Source: Solirubrobacterales bacterium | GTDB lineage: Bacteria > Actinomycetota > Thermoleophilia > Solirubrobacterales > 70-9 | Direction: 5' to 3' | Assembly (NCBI GenBank): GCA_035573435.1 | Contig: DATMZR010000012.1 | Location: 1 to 64,000 of the forward strand | DNA length: 64,000 bases | Part shown: piece after piece, positions 30,852-38,932 of the stretch | Position numbering within the stretch: position 1 is the first letter of the stretch | Layout: each line of letters opens with the position of its first letter | The notes under the pieces: model-generated | What the model was told of the DNA's origin: nothing | Seen by the model: the letters and a program-made list of their open reading frames with translations, nothing else | The model's database searches: none | Program-made: the position numbers and the translations under genes

Positions 30852-32032
30852 GCGTCTCCGTCATCAAAGACAGCGGGGAACGGGCGCTGGTGCCGCCGTT
30901 CACCCAGGAGCACGAGGAGCTGCGGGAGACGGTGGAACGTTTCGTCCGCAACGAGATCGCCCCCCACGTCGACGAGTGGGAGGACGCGCGCGAGTTTCCC
31001 CGCGAGCTGTTCGCCCGCTGCGGCGAGCTCGGGTTCCTCAGCCTCAAGTTCCCCGAGCAATACGGCGGCCAGGGCGGCACGTGCGTCCACGACGCGATCT
31101 GGATCGAGGAGCTCTCGCGCTCGGGCGGCTCCGGCGGGGTCGCGGCCGGCCTCAACGCGCACGCCTCGATCGCAATGCCGCCGGTGTTCAACTTCGGCAC
31201 CGAGGAGCAGCGCCAGCGCTGGATCGTCCCCGGCATCCGCGGCGAGAAAATTGGCGCGCTCGGGATCACCGAGCCCGACGCGGGCTCCAATGTCGCCGGG
31301 ATCCGGACGTTCGCCCGCAAGGTGCCCGGCGGCTACGTGGTCAACGGCTCCAAGACGTTCATCACGAACGGGGTCCGGGCCGACTTCCTGGCGTGCGCGG
31401 TCAAGACCAGCCCGGAAGGGGGCCACCACGGCCTCTCCTTCCTGGTTCTGGAGCGCGAGATGCCCGGCTATGAGGTGACGCGAAAGCTCGAGAAGATGGG
31501 CTGGCATGCCTCGGACACCGGCGAGCTCAGCTTCACCGACGTCGAGGTCCCGGACGAGAACCTGCTCGGCACCGAGAACGGTGGCTTCCACCTGATCATG
31601 GCCAACTTCCAGTGGGAGCGCCTGTCCATGGCCATCGCCGCCGTGGGCGGGATGCAGAGAGTGTTCGACGTCACGCTCGCCTATGCGAAGGAGCGGGAGG
31701 CATTCGGGCGCCCGATCGGCAAGTTCCAGGCGATCCGCCACAAGTTCGCCGAGATGTCCACCAGGATCGACGCCTCACGGGCGCTCACCCACCACGCGCT
31801 GCGCCTGTTCGCCGACGGTCAGGACGCCTTGCGTGAGGTGACGATGGCCAAGCTGCTGACCCAGCGCGCGATGCTCGAGATCGCCGACGAGTGCCTCCAG
31901 ATCCACGGCGGCTACGGGTACATGCGGGAGTACGGCATCGAGCGCGCCGTCCGCGACGCGCGCCTCGGCCCGATCGGCGGCGGCACCGACGAGATCATGA
32001 AGGAGATCCTCGGCAAGCAGCTCGGGCTTTAG
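30848..32032 (+). CDS. acyl-CoA dehydrogenase (second)
   Basis: This 394-aa enzyme is a close paralogue of the one at 26991: LGFLSLKFPEQYGGQGGTC, IGALGITEPDAGSNVAGI, YAKEREAFGRPIGKFQAIR and the C-terminal IGGGTDEIMKEILGKQLGL. The MCAD-type Glu is absent (IGGGT); QWERLSMA supplies the likely helix-G catalytic Glu, as in isovaleryl/long-chain types. It overlaps the SnoaL-like gene by 4 bases (GTGA) and is followed by a third acyl-CoA dehydrogenase. A 75-base stretch (31682-31756) is nearly identical to the first paralogue, and its 3' end matches the remnant at 17664. Confidence 0.92.
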   Translation: MSVSVIKDSGERALVPPFTQEHEELRETVERFVRNEIAPHVDEWEDAREFPRELFARCGELGFLSLKFPEQYGGQGGTCVHDAIWIEELSRSGGSGGVAAGLNAHASIAMPPVFNFGTEEQRQRWIVPGIRGEKIGALGITEPDAGSNVAGIRTFARKVPGGYVVNGSKTFITNGVRADFLACAVKTSPEGGHHGLSFLVLEREMPGYEVTRKLEKMGWHASDTGELSFTDVEVPDENLLGTENGGFHLIMANFQWERLSMAIAAVGGMQRVFDVTLAYAKEREAFGRPIGKFQAIRHKFAEMSTRIDASRALTHHALRLFADGQDALREVTMAKLLTQRAMLEIADECLQIHGGYGYMREYGIERAVRDARLGPIGGGTDEIMKEILGKQLGL

Positions 32033-32047
32033 GCGGCCACCGTCCAC

Positions 32048-32053
32048 TAGGCT
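32048..32053 (+). promoter_or_regulatory. -10-like box TAGGCT
   Basis: TAGGCT lies 8 bases before ATG 32062, so the third acyl-CoA dehydrogenase may have its own leaderless promoter inside the cluster. Confidence 0.4.
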
Positions 32054-32061
32054 CCGAACCG

Positions 32062-33225
32062 ATGGCCACCGCGGCGGCCCCACCGGCGACCTACGCGCTC
32101 CCTCAGGAGTTCCTCGACTTCAGCGAGACGATCCGCAAGATGGTCACCGAGCGCGTCGCGCCGCGGGCCGCCGAGATCGACGCCACTGCCGAGTACCCCC
32201 GCGACCTGCGCGAGCTGTTCGCCGAGCATGACCTGTTCGGGCTCCCGTTCGAGACCGAGTTCGGCGGCACGGGCACCGGGACGCTGATGCTCAACATCGC
32301 GGTCGAGGAGGTGGCGAAGGCCTGCGCGTCGAGCGCCCTGATGCTGATGATCCAGGAGCTCGGCACCTTGCCGATCCGGCTGTTCGGGACCGAGGAGCAG
32401 AAGGGGCGCCTGCTTCCCAGGTGCGCTTCGGGCGAGTGGACCCCCGCCTTCGCGCTCTCTGAGCCCGATGCCGGCTCAGACCCCGGCGGCATGCGCACGC
32501 GCGCAGTTCGCGACGGCTCCGACTGGGTCATCGACGGAACGAAGAACTGGATCACCAACCTCGGGGTGGCCGACTTCTACGTTGTCTTCTGCGTCACCGA
32601 TCCCGACGCCGGGCACTCGCAGGGGATCTCGGCATTCGTCGTCGAGGCCGACAGGCCCGGCTTCTCGGTCGGCAAGCTCGAGCACAAGATGGGGATCCGG
32701 GGCTCCCCGACCGGCCAGCCGATCTTCGACGGTGTCCGGGTGCCGGCCGAGAACCTGATCGGCGACGAGAACGCCGGGTTCAAGGTGGCGATGGCAACCC
32801 TGGACCATTCCCGCCTGGGCGTAGCCGCGCAGGCTGTGGGCATCGCGCAGGGCGCGACGGACTACGCCGCCGCCTACGCGCAGGAGCGGCGCCAGTTCGG
32901 AAAGCCGATCGGCTCCTTCCAGGGGATCCAGTTCAAGCTGGCCGAGATGGAGACGCGCACCGCGGCCGCGAGGGAGCTGCTGTACCGCGCCTGCGCCAAG
33001 GTCGACACGGGGGACCCCGACATGGGCAAGTACTCGGCGATGGCGAAGCTGTTCGCGTCCGACACCGCGATGTGGGTCACCACCGAGGCGGTGCAAGTCC
33101 TCGGCGGCTACGGGTACGTGAGCGAGTACCCGGTGGAGCGGATGATGCGCGACGCCAAGATCACCCAGATCTACGAGGGCACCAACGAGATCCAGCGCCT
33201 CGTGATCGCCCGGACGCTTACGTAG
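32062..33225 (+). CDS. acyl-CoA dehydrogenase (third), short/medium-chain type
   Basis: This 387-aa enzyme differs from the other two: it carries the MCAD/SCAD-style catalytic Glu in ITQIYEGTNEIQRLVIAR. Other landmarks are PAFALSEPDAGSDPGGM, ENAGFKVAMATLDHSRLGVAAQAVG and YAQERRQFGKPIGSFQ. Such enzymes take short straight or branched acyl-CoA and pass electrons to ETF. Start ATG 32062 is chosen on homology and on the TAGGCT box; an upstream frame to 31891 runs inside the previous gene. It overlaps the convergent NTF2-like gene by 8 bases. Confidence 0.94.
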   Translation: MATAAAPPATYALPQEFLDFSETIRKMVTERVAPRAAEIDATAEYPRDLRELFAEHDLFGLPFETEFGGTGTGTLMLNIAVEEVAKACASSALMLMIQELGTLPIRLFGTEEQKGRLLPRCASGEWTPAFALSEPDAGSDPGGMRTRAVRDGSDWVIDGTKNWITNLGVADFYVVFCVTDPDAGHSQGISAFVVEADRPGFSVGKLEHKMGIRGSPTGQPIFDGVRVPAENLIGDENAGFKVAMATLDHSRLGVAAQAVGIAQGATDYAAAYAQERRQFGKPIGSFQGIQFKLAEMETRTAAARELLYRACAKVDTGDPDMGKYSAMAKLFASDTAMWVTTEAVQVLGGYGYVSEYPVERMMRDAKITQIYEGTNEIQRLVIARTLT

Positions 33226-33703
33226 GGTCCGGCCCGCGGCCCGCCATGAACTCGTCCAGGCCGGCGCGGGCGCGGCGGCGAACCGCGGCGCGCAGCAGGG
33301 GCGTCCAACCGAGCAGCAGGCCAGAGGTGCCGAGCGCCTGTCGGGACCAGCGATGGAAGTCGAATTCGTCGCGATGCTCGGCGATCAGCCCGCTGGCGAA
33401 CCGGAACTCGGCCTGGATGTGGTTCTCCACCGGCCGGCCCGTTTGGGTGAACGTGTAGTGGGCGACCCAGCGGGCGGACCCCCGATCGCCGTCCGCCTCG
33501 TGCTCGACCAGCTCCACCTTCAGGTCATCGGCGCGGCCCGTGAGCATGCGCCACATCGCGCCCGGCTCCTCGCCGCGCAGATCTGGGAAAACGGGATCAG
33601 AGAAGCGGGCATCCGGCGCATAGAGGCTCGCCATCGCACCGCCGTCCCGCTCCGCGAAGGCGGCGTAGAAGCGGCGAATCAGCTCGTCGTTGGCCTCGGG
33701 CAC
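33218..33703 (-). CDS. SnoaL/NTF2-like protein
   Basis: This 161-aa protein has an NTF2-like fold: ANDELIRRFYAAFAERDGGAMASLYAPDARFSD in parts at the N terminus, then ARWVAHYTFTQTGRPVENHI and FRFASGLIAEHRDEFDF. A basic C-terminal tail with LLLGWTPLLRAAVRRR extends it. Such proteins can be isomerases, dehydratases or ligand binders; no catalytic set is recognisable. GTG 33703 is preferred over ATG 33724 because TAGCGT lies exactly 7 bases before it. It overlaps the third acyl-CoA dehydrogenase tail to tail. Confidence 0.8.
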   Translation of the reverse strand: MPEANDELIRRFYAAFAERDGGAMASLYAPDARFSDPVFPDLRGEEPGAMWRMLTGRADDLKVELVEHEADGDRGSARWVAHYTFTQTGRPVENHIQAEFRFASGLIAEHRDEFDFHRWSRQALGTSGLLLGWTPLLRAAVRRRARAGLDEFMAGRGPDPT

Positions 33704-33710
33704 GAAACCG

Positions 33711-33716
33711 ACGCTA
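33711..33716 (-). promoter_or_regulatory. -10-like box TAGCGT
   Basis: On the minus strand TAGCGT is followed by 7 bases and GTG 33703. The box lies inside the longer frame that starts at 33724, which argues against that start. Confidence 0.45.
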
Positions 33717-33808
33717 ACAGGCATTCGGCGGGCGGACGGCCGCCGCGAGGCGGCCCAGGTACGGTTCCCGCCGACGGAGAAGCCCCTCGGAGAGGAGAAC
33801 CAGCGCAG

Positions 33809-34636
33809 ATGGGACTACTTGACGGCAAGGCCGCGATCATCACCGGCTCGGCTCGCGGAATCGGCCGAGCCACCGCGGAGCTCTTCCTCAGCGAGGGCGC
33901 CAAGGTGCTCATCAACGACATCGACGGGGACGTTGCCGAGCAGGCGGCGGGCGAGCTCCAGGGCGAGACCGCCGTGTTCGCCGGCGATCTGACCAAGCCC
34001 GGCGTTCCCGAGGAGCTGGTCGCAGCCGCCAACGAGGCCTTCGGGCAGGTGGAGATCTTGATCAACAATGCCGGCTACACGTGGGACGGCGTCGTCCACA
34101 AGATGAGCGACGAGCAGTTCCAGGCGATGCTCGACATCCACACGATCGTCCCCTTCCGCATGATCAGGGCACTGGCCCCCCATTGGCGCGAAGCCGCCAA
34201 GCAGGAGGCGGGAGAGGGCCAAGAGGTGTTTCGCAAGATCGTGAACATCACCTCGATCTCGGGCACGATGGGCAATGCCGGCCAGGCGAACTACTCGTCG
34301 GCGAAGGCGGGCGTAACCGGGCTCACGAAGACGATCGCCAAGGAGTGGGGCCAGTTCAAGATCAACGTGAACGCGGTCGCCTTCGGCTTCGTCGAGACGC
34401 GCCTCACCCAGGCCAAGGAGCAGGGGGAGGCGATCGAGCGCGAGGGCGAGAAGATCGAGATCGGCGTGCCGGAGCAGCAGCGGGCGATGGCCTCGATGAT
34501 CATCCCGCTGGGGCGCCCCGCCCAGCCCGGGGAGGCCGCCGGCCCCGTCCTGTTCCTCTGCTCGCAGCTATCCAACTACATCCACGGGCAGGTCCTGAAC
34601 GTGACCGGGGGACAGTTCGGGGGCTTGTACACATAG
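33809..34636 (+). CDS. 3-oxoacyl-ACP reductase-like SDR (FabG family)
   Basis: This 275-aa classical short-chain dehydrogenase has the cofactor motif AIITGSARGIGRATAELF, VLINDIDGD, LINNAGYTWDG, the catalytic Ser in VNITSISGTMG, YSSAK (Tyr and Lys) and a C-terminal GQVLNVTGGQ. It would reduce a 3-oxoacyl thioester or oxidise a 3-hydroxyacyl thioester; beside acyl-CoA dehydrogenases, the latter (3-hydroxyacyl-CoA dehydrogenase) is plausible. An insertion near residues 110-130 (EAAKQEAGEGQEV) lengthens one loop. GAGGAG lies 11 bases before ATG 33809. Confidence 0.92.
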   Translation: MGLLDGKAAIITGSARGIGRATAELFLSEGAKVLINDIDGDVAEQAAGELQGETAVFAGDLTKPGVPEELVAAANEAFGQVEILINNAGYTWDGVVHKMSDEQFQAMLDIHTIVPFRMIRALAPHWREAAKQEAGEGQEVFRKIVNITSISGTMGNAGQANYSSAKAGVTGLTKTIAKEWGQFKINVNAVAFGFVETRLTQAKEQGEAIEREGEKIEIGVPEQQRAMASMIIPLGRPAQPGEAAGPVLFLCSQLSNYIHGQVLNVTGGQFGGLYT

Positions 34637-34725
34637 CGGCACCGACCGATCGAATGGGCGCGACCGCGACCGTGGCAGCTGACACAGGCTCGCGACAGCG
34701 CTGATACGGTTCCGCCCAGGGGAGC

Positions 34726-37200
34726 GTGCTTAGGGAGGACACCGTAGGCCCGCACCGAGGAGGAGCAGCAGGACCATCGCGCCGCCGGCGCTGGCTGGCA
34801 CCTTTCGCCGGCCTGGTCGCCCTGCTCGCCGTCGCCGGCGCCGCGAGCGCCAACCACCTCGGCATCGGCACCGAGGGCCATACCACGCTCGAGCAGATCC
34901 TCACCGCCACCGACCCGGACGCCGACTTCACGACCCTGAAGCGGGAGCAGGTCGACCAGGACTACGTGGTCCGCGACCCCGACGGCGTGGCCCAACCCGG
35001 ACGGGAGCTGCGGCGGCGCTCGCTCGCCTACTTCTCGCAGCTGACCGACTTCCAGCTGGCCGACGAGGAGTCTCCGGCACGGGTGGAGTTCCTCGACGAG
35101 GTCGCCGGCCAGGAGGGGGCGAACGCGGCCTGGCGTCCCTGGGAGGCCCTGACCCCGTTCATGATCGACGACTCGATCCGGCAGATCAACCGGTTCGCCG
35201 CCCACAGCCCGGTGCCACAGGGCAACGGCGTCGGCAACCCGATGGACCTGGCACTGATCACGGGCGACCAGGCCGACAACCAGCAACGCAACGAGATGAC
35301 CTGGACGCGCGCGCTCCTGGAGGGGGGAGTGACAGTCAAGTTCAACTCGGGCCTCACCGACCCCAACACCTACTCGCCGCAGAACCTCCCGAACGTCGTC
35401 CCTCCAGGCAGTGTCGCCAATTGCCAGGCGTTCGTCACCCAGGAGGGCGGGCAGAACCAGGCCGCCGCCGAGGCCGCCCGGTACACGGGCGTCCAGGACT
35501 ACACCGACTATCCGGCGGGCTCGCCCCCCGGCCCGGACCCCCTCTTCTATGACCCGAACCAGCCCACCGGCGACTGGGCCGCCTGGCCGCAGTACACGGG
35601 GCTCATGGACCGCGCCCAGACGCTCTCGCTCACGCCCGCCGGACTGAATGTTCCCTCCTACTGGATCAACGGGAACCACGACGTCCTCATGCAGGGGAAC
35701 GAGGACGCGAACGAGGAGCTCGAGAACATCGCCTTGGGATGCTTCAAGGCGCTGGGGACGACCGCCGTCCCCGGGAGCTTCCCCGGCCCCGACGCCCTCA
35801 ACCCGGACGTGCTGCTGTTCCCGACCGCCGCAGGGATGTTGGTCCCGCCCGATCCGCGGCGACGCTTCGTCTCGAAGCAGCAGATCAAGGCGATCCTGGG
35901 CGCCAACAACGTCGACAACGACCACGGCTTTGGCTTTGTCAACCACCAGCAAAACGTGGACTCGAACGGCTCGGCGTCCTACTACGCCTGGGATCCGCCG
36001 CAGACCCCGGGCGTCCGCTTCATCGCCATCGACACCAACTCGGAGGGCGGCATCCTCGGGCCCTTCGGCCCGCAGCCGACGGGGTCCTCGGACGGGAATC
36101 TCGACCACCCCCAATTCACCTGGCTCAGAAGTGAGCTGAACAAGGCGGAGAACAAGGGCAAGATGGTCGTGATCTTCGGCCACCATCCGGTGCGCACGCT
36201 GGACTCGGCCGTGCCCGACGAGGCCACGGGACCGTGCACGGGCCAGCAGCACAGCCACGGCGACACCCCCGAGCACGACACAAACCCCGGCTGCGATCCG
36301 GACCCGCGTGACTCGGAACCGCTTCACTTCGGGGACCCGGAGCAGGCGAGCACCTTCGGAAGCGACGCCTTCACCTTCACCGAGCTGCTCGCCAACCACC
36401 CCAACGTGATCGCCTACGTCGCGGGCCACACCCATGAGCACCAGCTCCTGCCCTGCGGAACGCCGCGCACGAGCAACACCAGCGACACCAACCCGCAGAA
36501 CGCCAGGTTCTGCAAGGACAGCCAGGGGAACCGGACGCACCTCTGGTGGGAGGTGAACACCTCGGCCGTGGCCGACTGGCCGCACCAGCACCGTCTGATC
36601 GAGGTGATGGACAACCGCGACGGCACGCTCTCGATCTTCGGGACCGTGCTCGACCACGCCTCGCCGGCGACCGAGCCACCGGCTGGGAACGCTGCGAGCT
36701 TCGTCGCCAACCAGCTCGCCGCGATCGGCCGCACCTTCGGCTTCAACGACCCCCAGCTCGGCGCCCCCAATGGTGAAGGAGATCCGCAACTGGACCGGAA
36801 CGACGAGATGCTGATCGACGATCCGCGACAGGCCAATCTGAAGCTGACGAAGCTCGACGACCCCGACCCGGTGAGGATCGGCAGCACCCTGACCTACACG
36901 CTGCAGGTGGAGAACAACGGGCCGTTCGGGGCGACCGGCGTGACCGTCACCGACCACCTCCCCAACAACGTCCAGTTCGTGTCGGCCAGCGCTACCACTG
37001 GATCCTGCTCCCGGTCCGGCGCCACGGTGAACTGCTCCCTGGGCGACCTTGCCGCCGGCAGGAAGCCTCAGGTCACGATCAAGGTCGCGGTGCAGGGGAC
37101 GCCTCGCGTGATGACGAACTCGGCGACCGTGGATGCGATCACCGATGACCCCGGCCCTCTCGACAACAAGGACAGCGAGAGCACGCGGGTCACTCGGTAG
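34726..37200 (+). CDS. secreted metallophosphoesterase (TIGR03767-like) with C-terminal DUF11 domain
   Basis: This 824-aa protein has an N-terminal signal (basic RRRR, then LAPFAGLVALLAVAGAASA), so it is exported. The central part shows calcineurin-like landmarks spread over a long insert-rich domain: ALITGDQADN, YWINGNHDVLMQGN, FGHHPVRTL and VAGHTHEHQLLPC, which supply the metal ligands. This resembles the actinobacterial TIGR03767 family. From about residue 705 a DUF11 beta-sandwich follows (YTLQVENNGPFGATGVTVTD, LPNNVQFVSAS), common in cell-surface proteins. The start is GTG 34726 with AGGGGAG 2-8 bases upstream. Substrate unknown; a surface nucleotidase or phosphatase role is likely. Confidence 0.82.
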   Translation: MLREDTVGPHRGGAAGPSRRRRWLAPFAGLVALLAVAGAASANHLGIGTEGHTTLEQILTATDPDADFTTLKREQVDQDYVVRDPDGVAQPGRELRRRSLAYFSQLTDFQLADEESPARVEFLDEVAGQEGANAAWRPWEALTPFMIDDSIRQINRFAAHSPVPQGNGVGNPMDLALITGDQADNQQRNEMTWTRALLEGGVTVKFNSGLTDPNTYSPQNLPNVVPPGSVANCQAFVTQEGGQNQAAAEAARYTGVQDYTDYPAGSPPGPDPLFYDPNQPTGDWAAWPQYTGLMDRAQTLSLTPAGLNVPSYWINGNHDVLMQGNEDANEELENIALGCFKALGTTAVPGSFPGPDALNPDVLLFPTAAGMLVPPDPRRRFVSKQQIKAILGANNVDNDHGFGFVNHQQNVDSNGSASYYAWDPPQTPGVRFIAIDTNSEGGILGPFGPQPTGSSDGNLDHPQFTWLRSELNKAENKGKMVVIFGHHPVRTLDSAVPDEATGPCTGQQHSHGDTPEHDTNPGCDPDPRDSEPLHFGDPEQASTFGSDAFTFTELLANHPNVIAYVAGHTHEHQLLPCGTPRTSNTSDTNPQNARFCKDSQGNRTHLWWEVNTSAVADWPHQHRLIEVMDNRDGTLSIFGTVLDHASPATEPPAGNAASFVANQLAAIGRTFGFNDPQLGAPNGEGDPQLDRNDEMLIDDPRQANLKLTKLDDPDPVRIGSTLTYTLQVENNGPFGATGVTVTDHLPNNVQFVSASATTGSCSRSGATVNCSLGDLAAGRKPQVTIKVAVQGTPRVMTNSATVDAITDDPGPLDNKDSESTRVTR

Positions 37201-37213
37201 GTCGGCTAAGAAT

Positions 37214-37250
37214 TGGCGAGTTTGTGGCGGTATGCGCCACTAAGTCGCCA
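37214..37250. repeat. 37-base palindromic intergenic repeat, copy B
   Basis: A second copy of the 13488-13524 element: 31 of 37 bases match, with the core GTGGCG(C/G)TATGCGCCAC kept. The arms pair in 14 of 16 positions. It lies between two convergent genes, where it could stop transcription from both sides. Confidence 0.8.
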
Positions 37251-37309
37251 GTTGGGCGGCTCGACCACCCGATCGGGCTCCGGTCGTCCCGCTGTTCGGC
37301 CCCTAGGGG

Positions 37310-38434
37310 TCAGGGTCGAGGAGATGCGACCCGAAACGGCCACCAGGCTCCGTAGCGCCCCAGCTGGCTCAGCGGTGGCGGCGGCTCCGGAACCTTGCGC
37401 ACGTGCTGAATGTGCCTGTAGACGGCGCAGGCGACGGCGACGTTCTTCCCATCGGTGTTGCCGGCGCAGAGCGTTTTCCCGCGCCCGCCGCCGTCCGGAT
37501 CGCTGCCCTGCCCGTCGAGGTAGGTCTGGTCGCCCAGGCCTGAGGTGAGCAGGTCGTTGCCGGCCCCCGAGTCGCTGCCATCGGTGGTCAACGCGTAGCT
37601 GTCGCCGTAGAGCCGGTTGTCGCAACCGTTGCACGGTTGATGGAAGTCGCCGCCGGTCGAGCCGTGTAGGTCGTCGTGACCGCCGCCGCTCGCGGTGCCG
37701 GTCAAGGTCGCCGAGTCTCCGATCATGATCACGGAGTCGAGCGCGTGGTTCAGTTCGTCGTCGCCGCCGCCAGTCGCGTTGCCGTCACGTGAGAAGGAGT
37801 CGCCGATCACGAGGTCGTCTCCCTGCATTCCCGCCAGCCAATCGTCGGCGCCGCCGCTGGCGGTGCCGCTGCCGGTGACCGCGCTGTCGCCGACGATCGT
37901 CTCGCTTCCGACGTTTCCGCCGAGACGATCGGGCTTGCCGCCTGTGGCGTCTCCGGAGGCGAGGTTGTCGCCGATGATCACCTCGTTGCCGCGGCCGCCG
38001 TAGAGTCGTGCGTCGCGCCCGGTCTGGCCGATCGCGTCGCCGTCGGCCTTGTAGTTGTCGCCGACGATCAGGTCGGGGCCGCGACGGCCGTCGATCCGAT
38101 CATTGCCGGGGCCACCGACGAGGATGTCGCCCCCCACTCCGCCCTCGATCGCGTCGTCGCCGGCGCCGCCACAGATGACGTGGCCCGTGTGGTCGCCCTG
38201 CGCGACCGTGATCTTGTGGTCACGCGCGCCACGCGCGACGACGACGGCATGCGGCTTGGCGACGATGTGGGACTTGCGGCTGACCTGGCTCGCCTGCACA
38301 CCGGCGCATCTCGGGCGCGAGCCGGCTCCCCAGGCAGTCGGGTCCGCGGCAGCCACCGTCACGATGAGCGCGGCGAGCATGCAGGCCGGCAGAAACCGTC
38401 CCCCGGGGACGAGAATCGAGCATCGGGTGCGCAC
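37310..38434 (-). CDS. secreted GD-rich repeat protein (RTX/hemolysin-type calcium-binding-like)
   Basis: This 374-aa exported protein has a signal (ACMLAALIVTVAAADPTAWG) and a body made of degenerate nonapeptide-like repeats: GGAGDDAIEGGVGGD, VGGPGNDRIDG, LYGGRGNEVIIGDN, GGADDWLAGMQGDDLVIGDS and a recurring (I/V)(I/V)GDS/GDN every 30 or so residues. This is the parallel beta-roll pattern that binds calcium in RTX proteins. Cysteine pairs near the end (PCNGCDN; TLCAGN...VACAVY) may be disulphides. No secretion ATPase is nearby. The start is GTG 38434. It ends opposite the phosphoesterase gene. Confidence 0.8.
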   Translation of the reverse strand: MRTRCSILVPGGRFLPACMLAALIVTVAAADPTAWGAGSRPRCAGVQASQVSRKSHIVAKPHAVVVARGARDHKITVAQGDHTGHVICGGAGDDAIEGGVGGDILVGGPGNDRIDGRRGPDLIVGDNYKADGDAIGQTGRDARLYGGRGNEVIIGDNLASGDATGGKPDRLGGNVGSETIVGDSAVTGSGTASGGADDWLAGMQGDDLVIGDSFSRDGNATGGGDDELNHALDSVIMIGDSATLTGTASGGGHDDLHGSTGGDFHQPCNGCDNRLYGDSYALTTDGSDSGAGNDLLTSGLGDQTYLDGQGSDPDGGGRGKTLCAGNTDGKNVAVACAVYRHIQHVRKVPEPPPPLSQLGRYGAWWPFRVASPRP

Positions 38435-38503
38435 ACTTGATTCGTCGGCCGTTCGGCCAGGTACTCAAGGAGCGAGGCCCCAGCACTGGCCAAGCGTCCA
38501 GCG

Positions 38504-38932
38504 CTAGGGCTGGGGCTGGGAGAGCGCGGCCAGCCCCTGGTCGATCCGCGCGACCAGCCGGGGATCGCAGTTGGAGCCCTCGAGGTCCTCGGCCAGGTCG
38601 CCGAGGAACAGTCCCATCTCCTCCCCGGTCACTCCGGTTGCGGCGGGCTTCCGGCGGGCAAGCTCGATGAGGCGATCGGTGGCGGCGAAGGCCCGGCCCT
38701 GCTCAGAGGGCGAGGGCGGCTTCCTCCGACCGGTGAGCGAGAGCGCGAGCTTCCCGCAGTAGCGCTGCACGGCGCGTTCCGATCGAGTGACCAGAGCCTG
38801 CTCGGCCCCGGTGAGCCGTCTCGCCGCCGCGCCCGTCGCCGTCGTGCTTGCGTTCTGTGCCGAATCGTCGTCCCCGCACGATCCGATCGCCATCAGCGAC
38901 AACCCGACGGCCGCGACCGCCGCCCTCCTCAT
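38504..38932 (-). CDS. small lipoprotein, unknown function
   Basis: This 142-aa protein has a signal peptide with lipobox (AAVAAVGLSLMAIGSC, Cys at about 19), a Gly/Asp/Ser/Thr-rich spacer and a helical domain with a pair of cysteines (RYCGKLAL and GSNCDPRL). I do not recognise the family. Start ATG 38932 overlaps the stop of the upstream SDR gene by 4 bases (ATGA), so it is cotranscribed with a cytoplasmic reductase, an odd pairing. Confidence 0.72.
   Translation of the reverse strand: MRRAAVAAVGLSLMAIGSCGDDDSAQNASTTATGAAARRLTGAEQALVTRSERAVQRYCGKLALSLTGRRKPPSPSEQGRAFAATDRLIELARRKPAATGVTGEEMGLFLGDLAEDLEGSNCDPRLVARIDQGLAALSQPQP

Noticed and set aside
34576-36957. 793-codon open frame on the minus strand opposite the phosphoesterase gene
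   Set aside because: It has no domain pattern, and it mirrors the codon structure of the real plus-strand gene, a common effect of high GC. The same applies to long antisense frames at 2324-3874, 3528-5021, 6036-7568 and 7941-9980.
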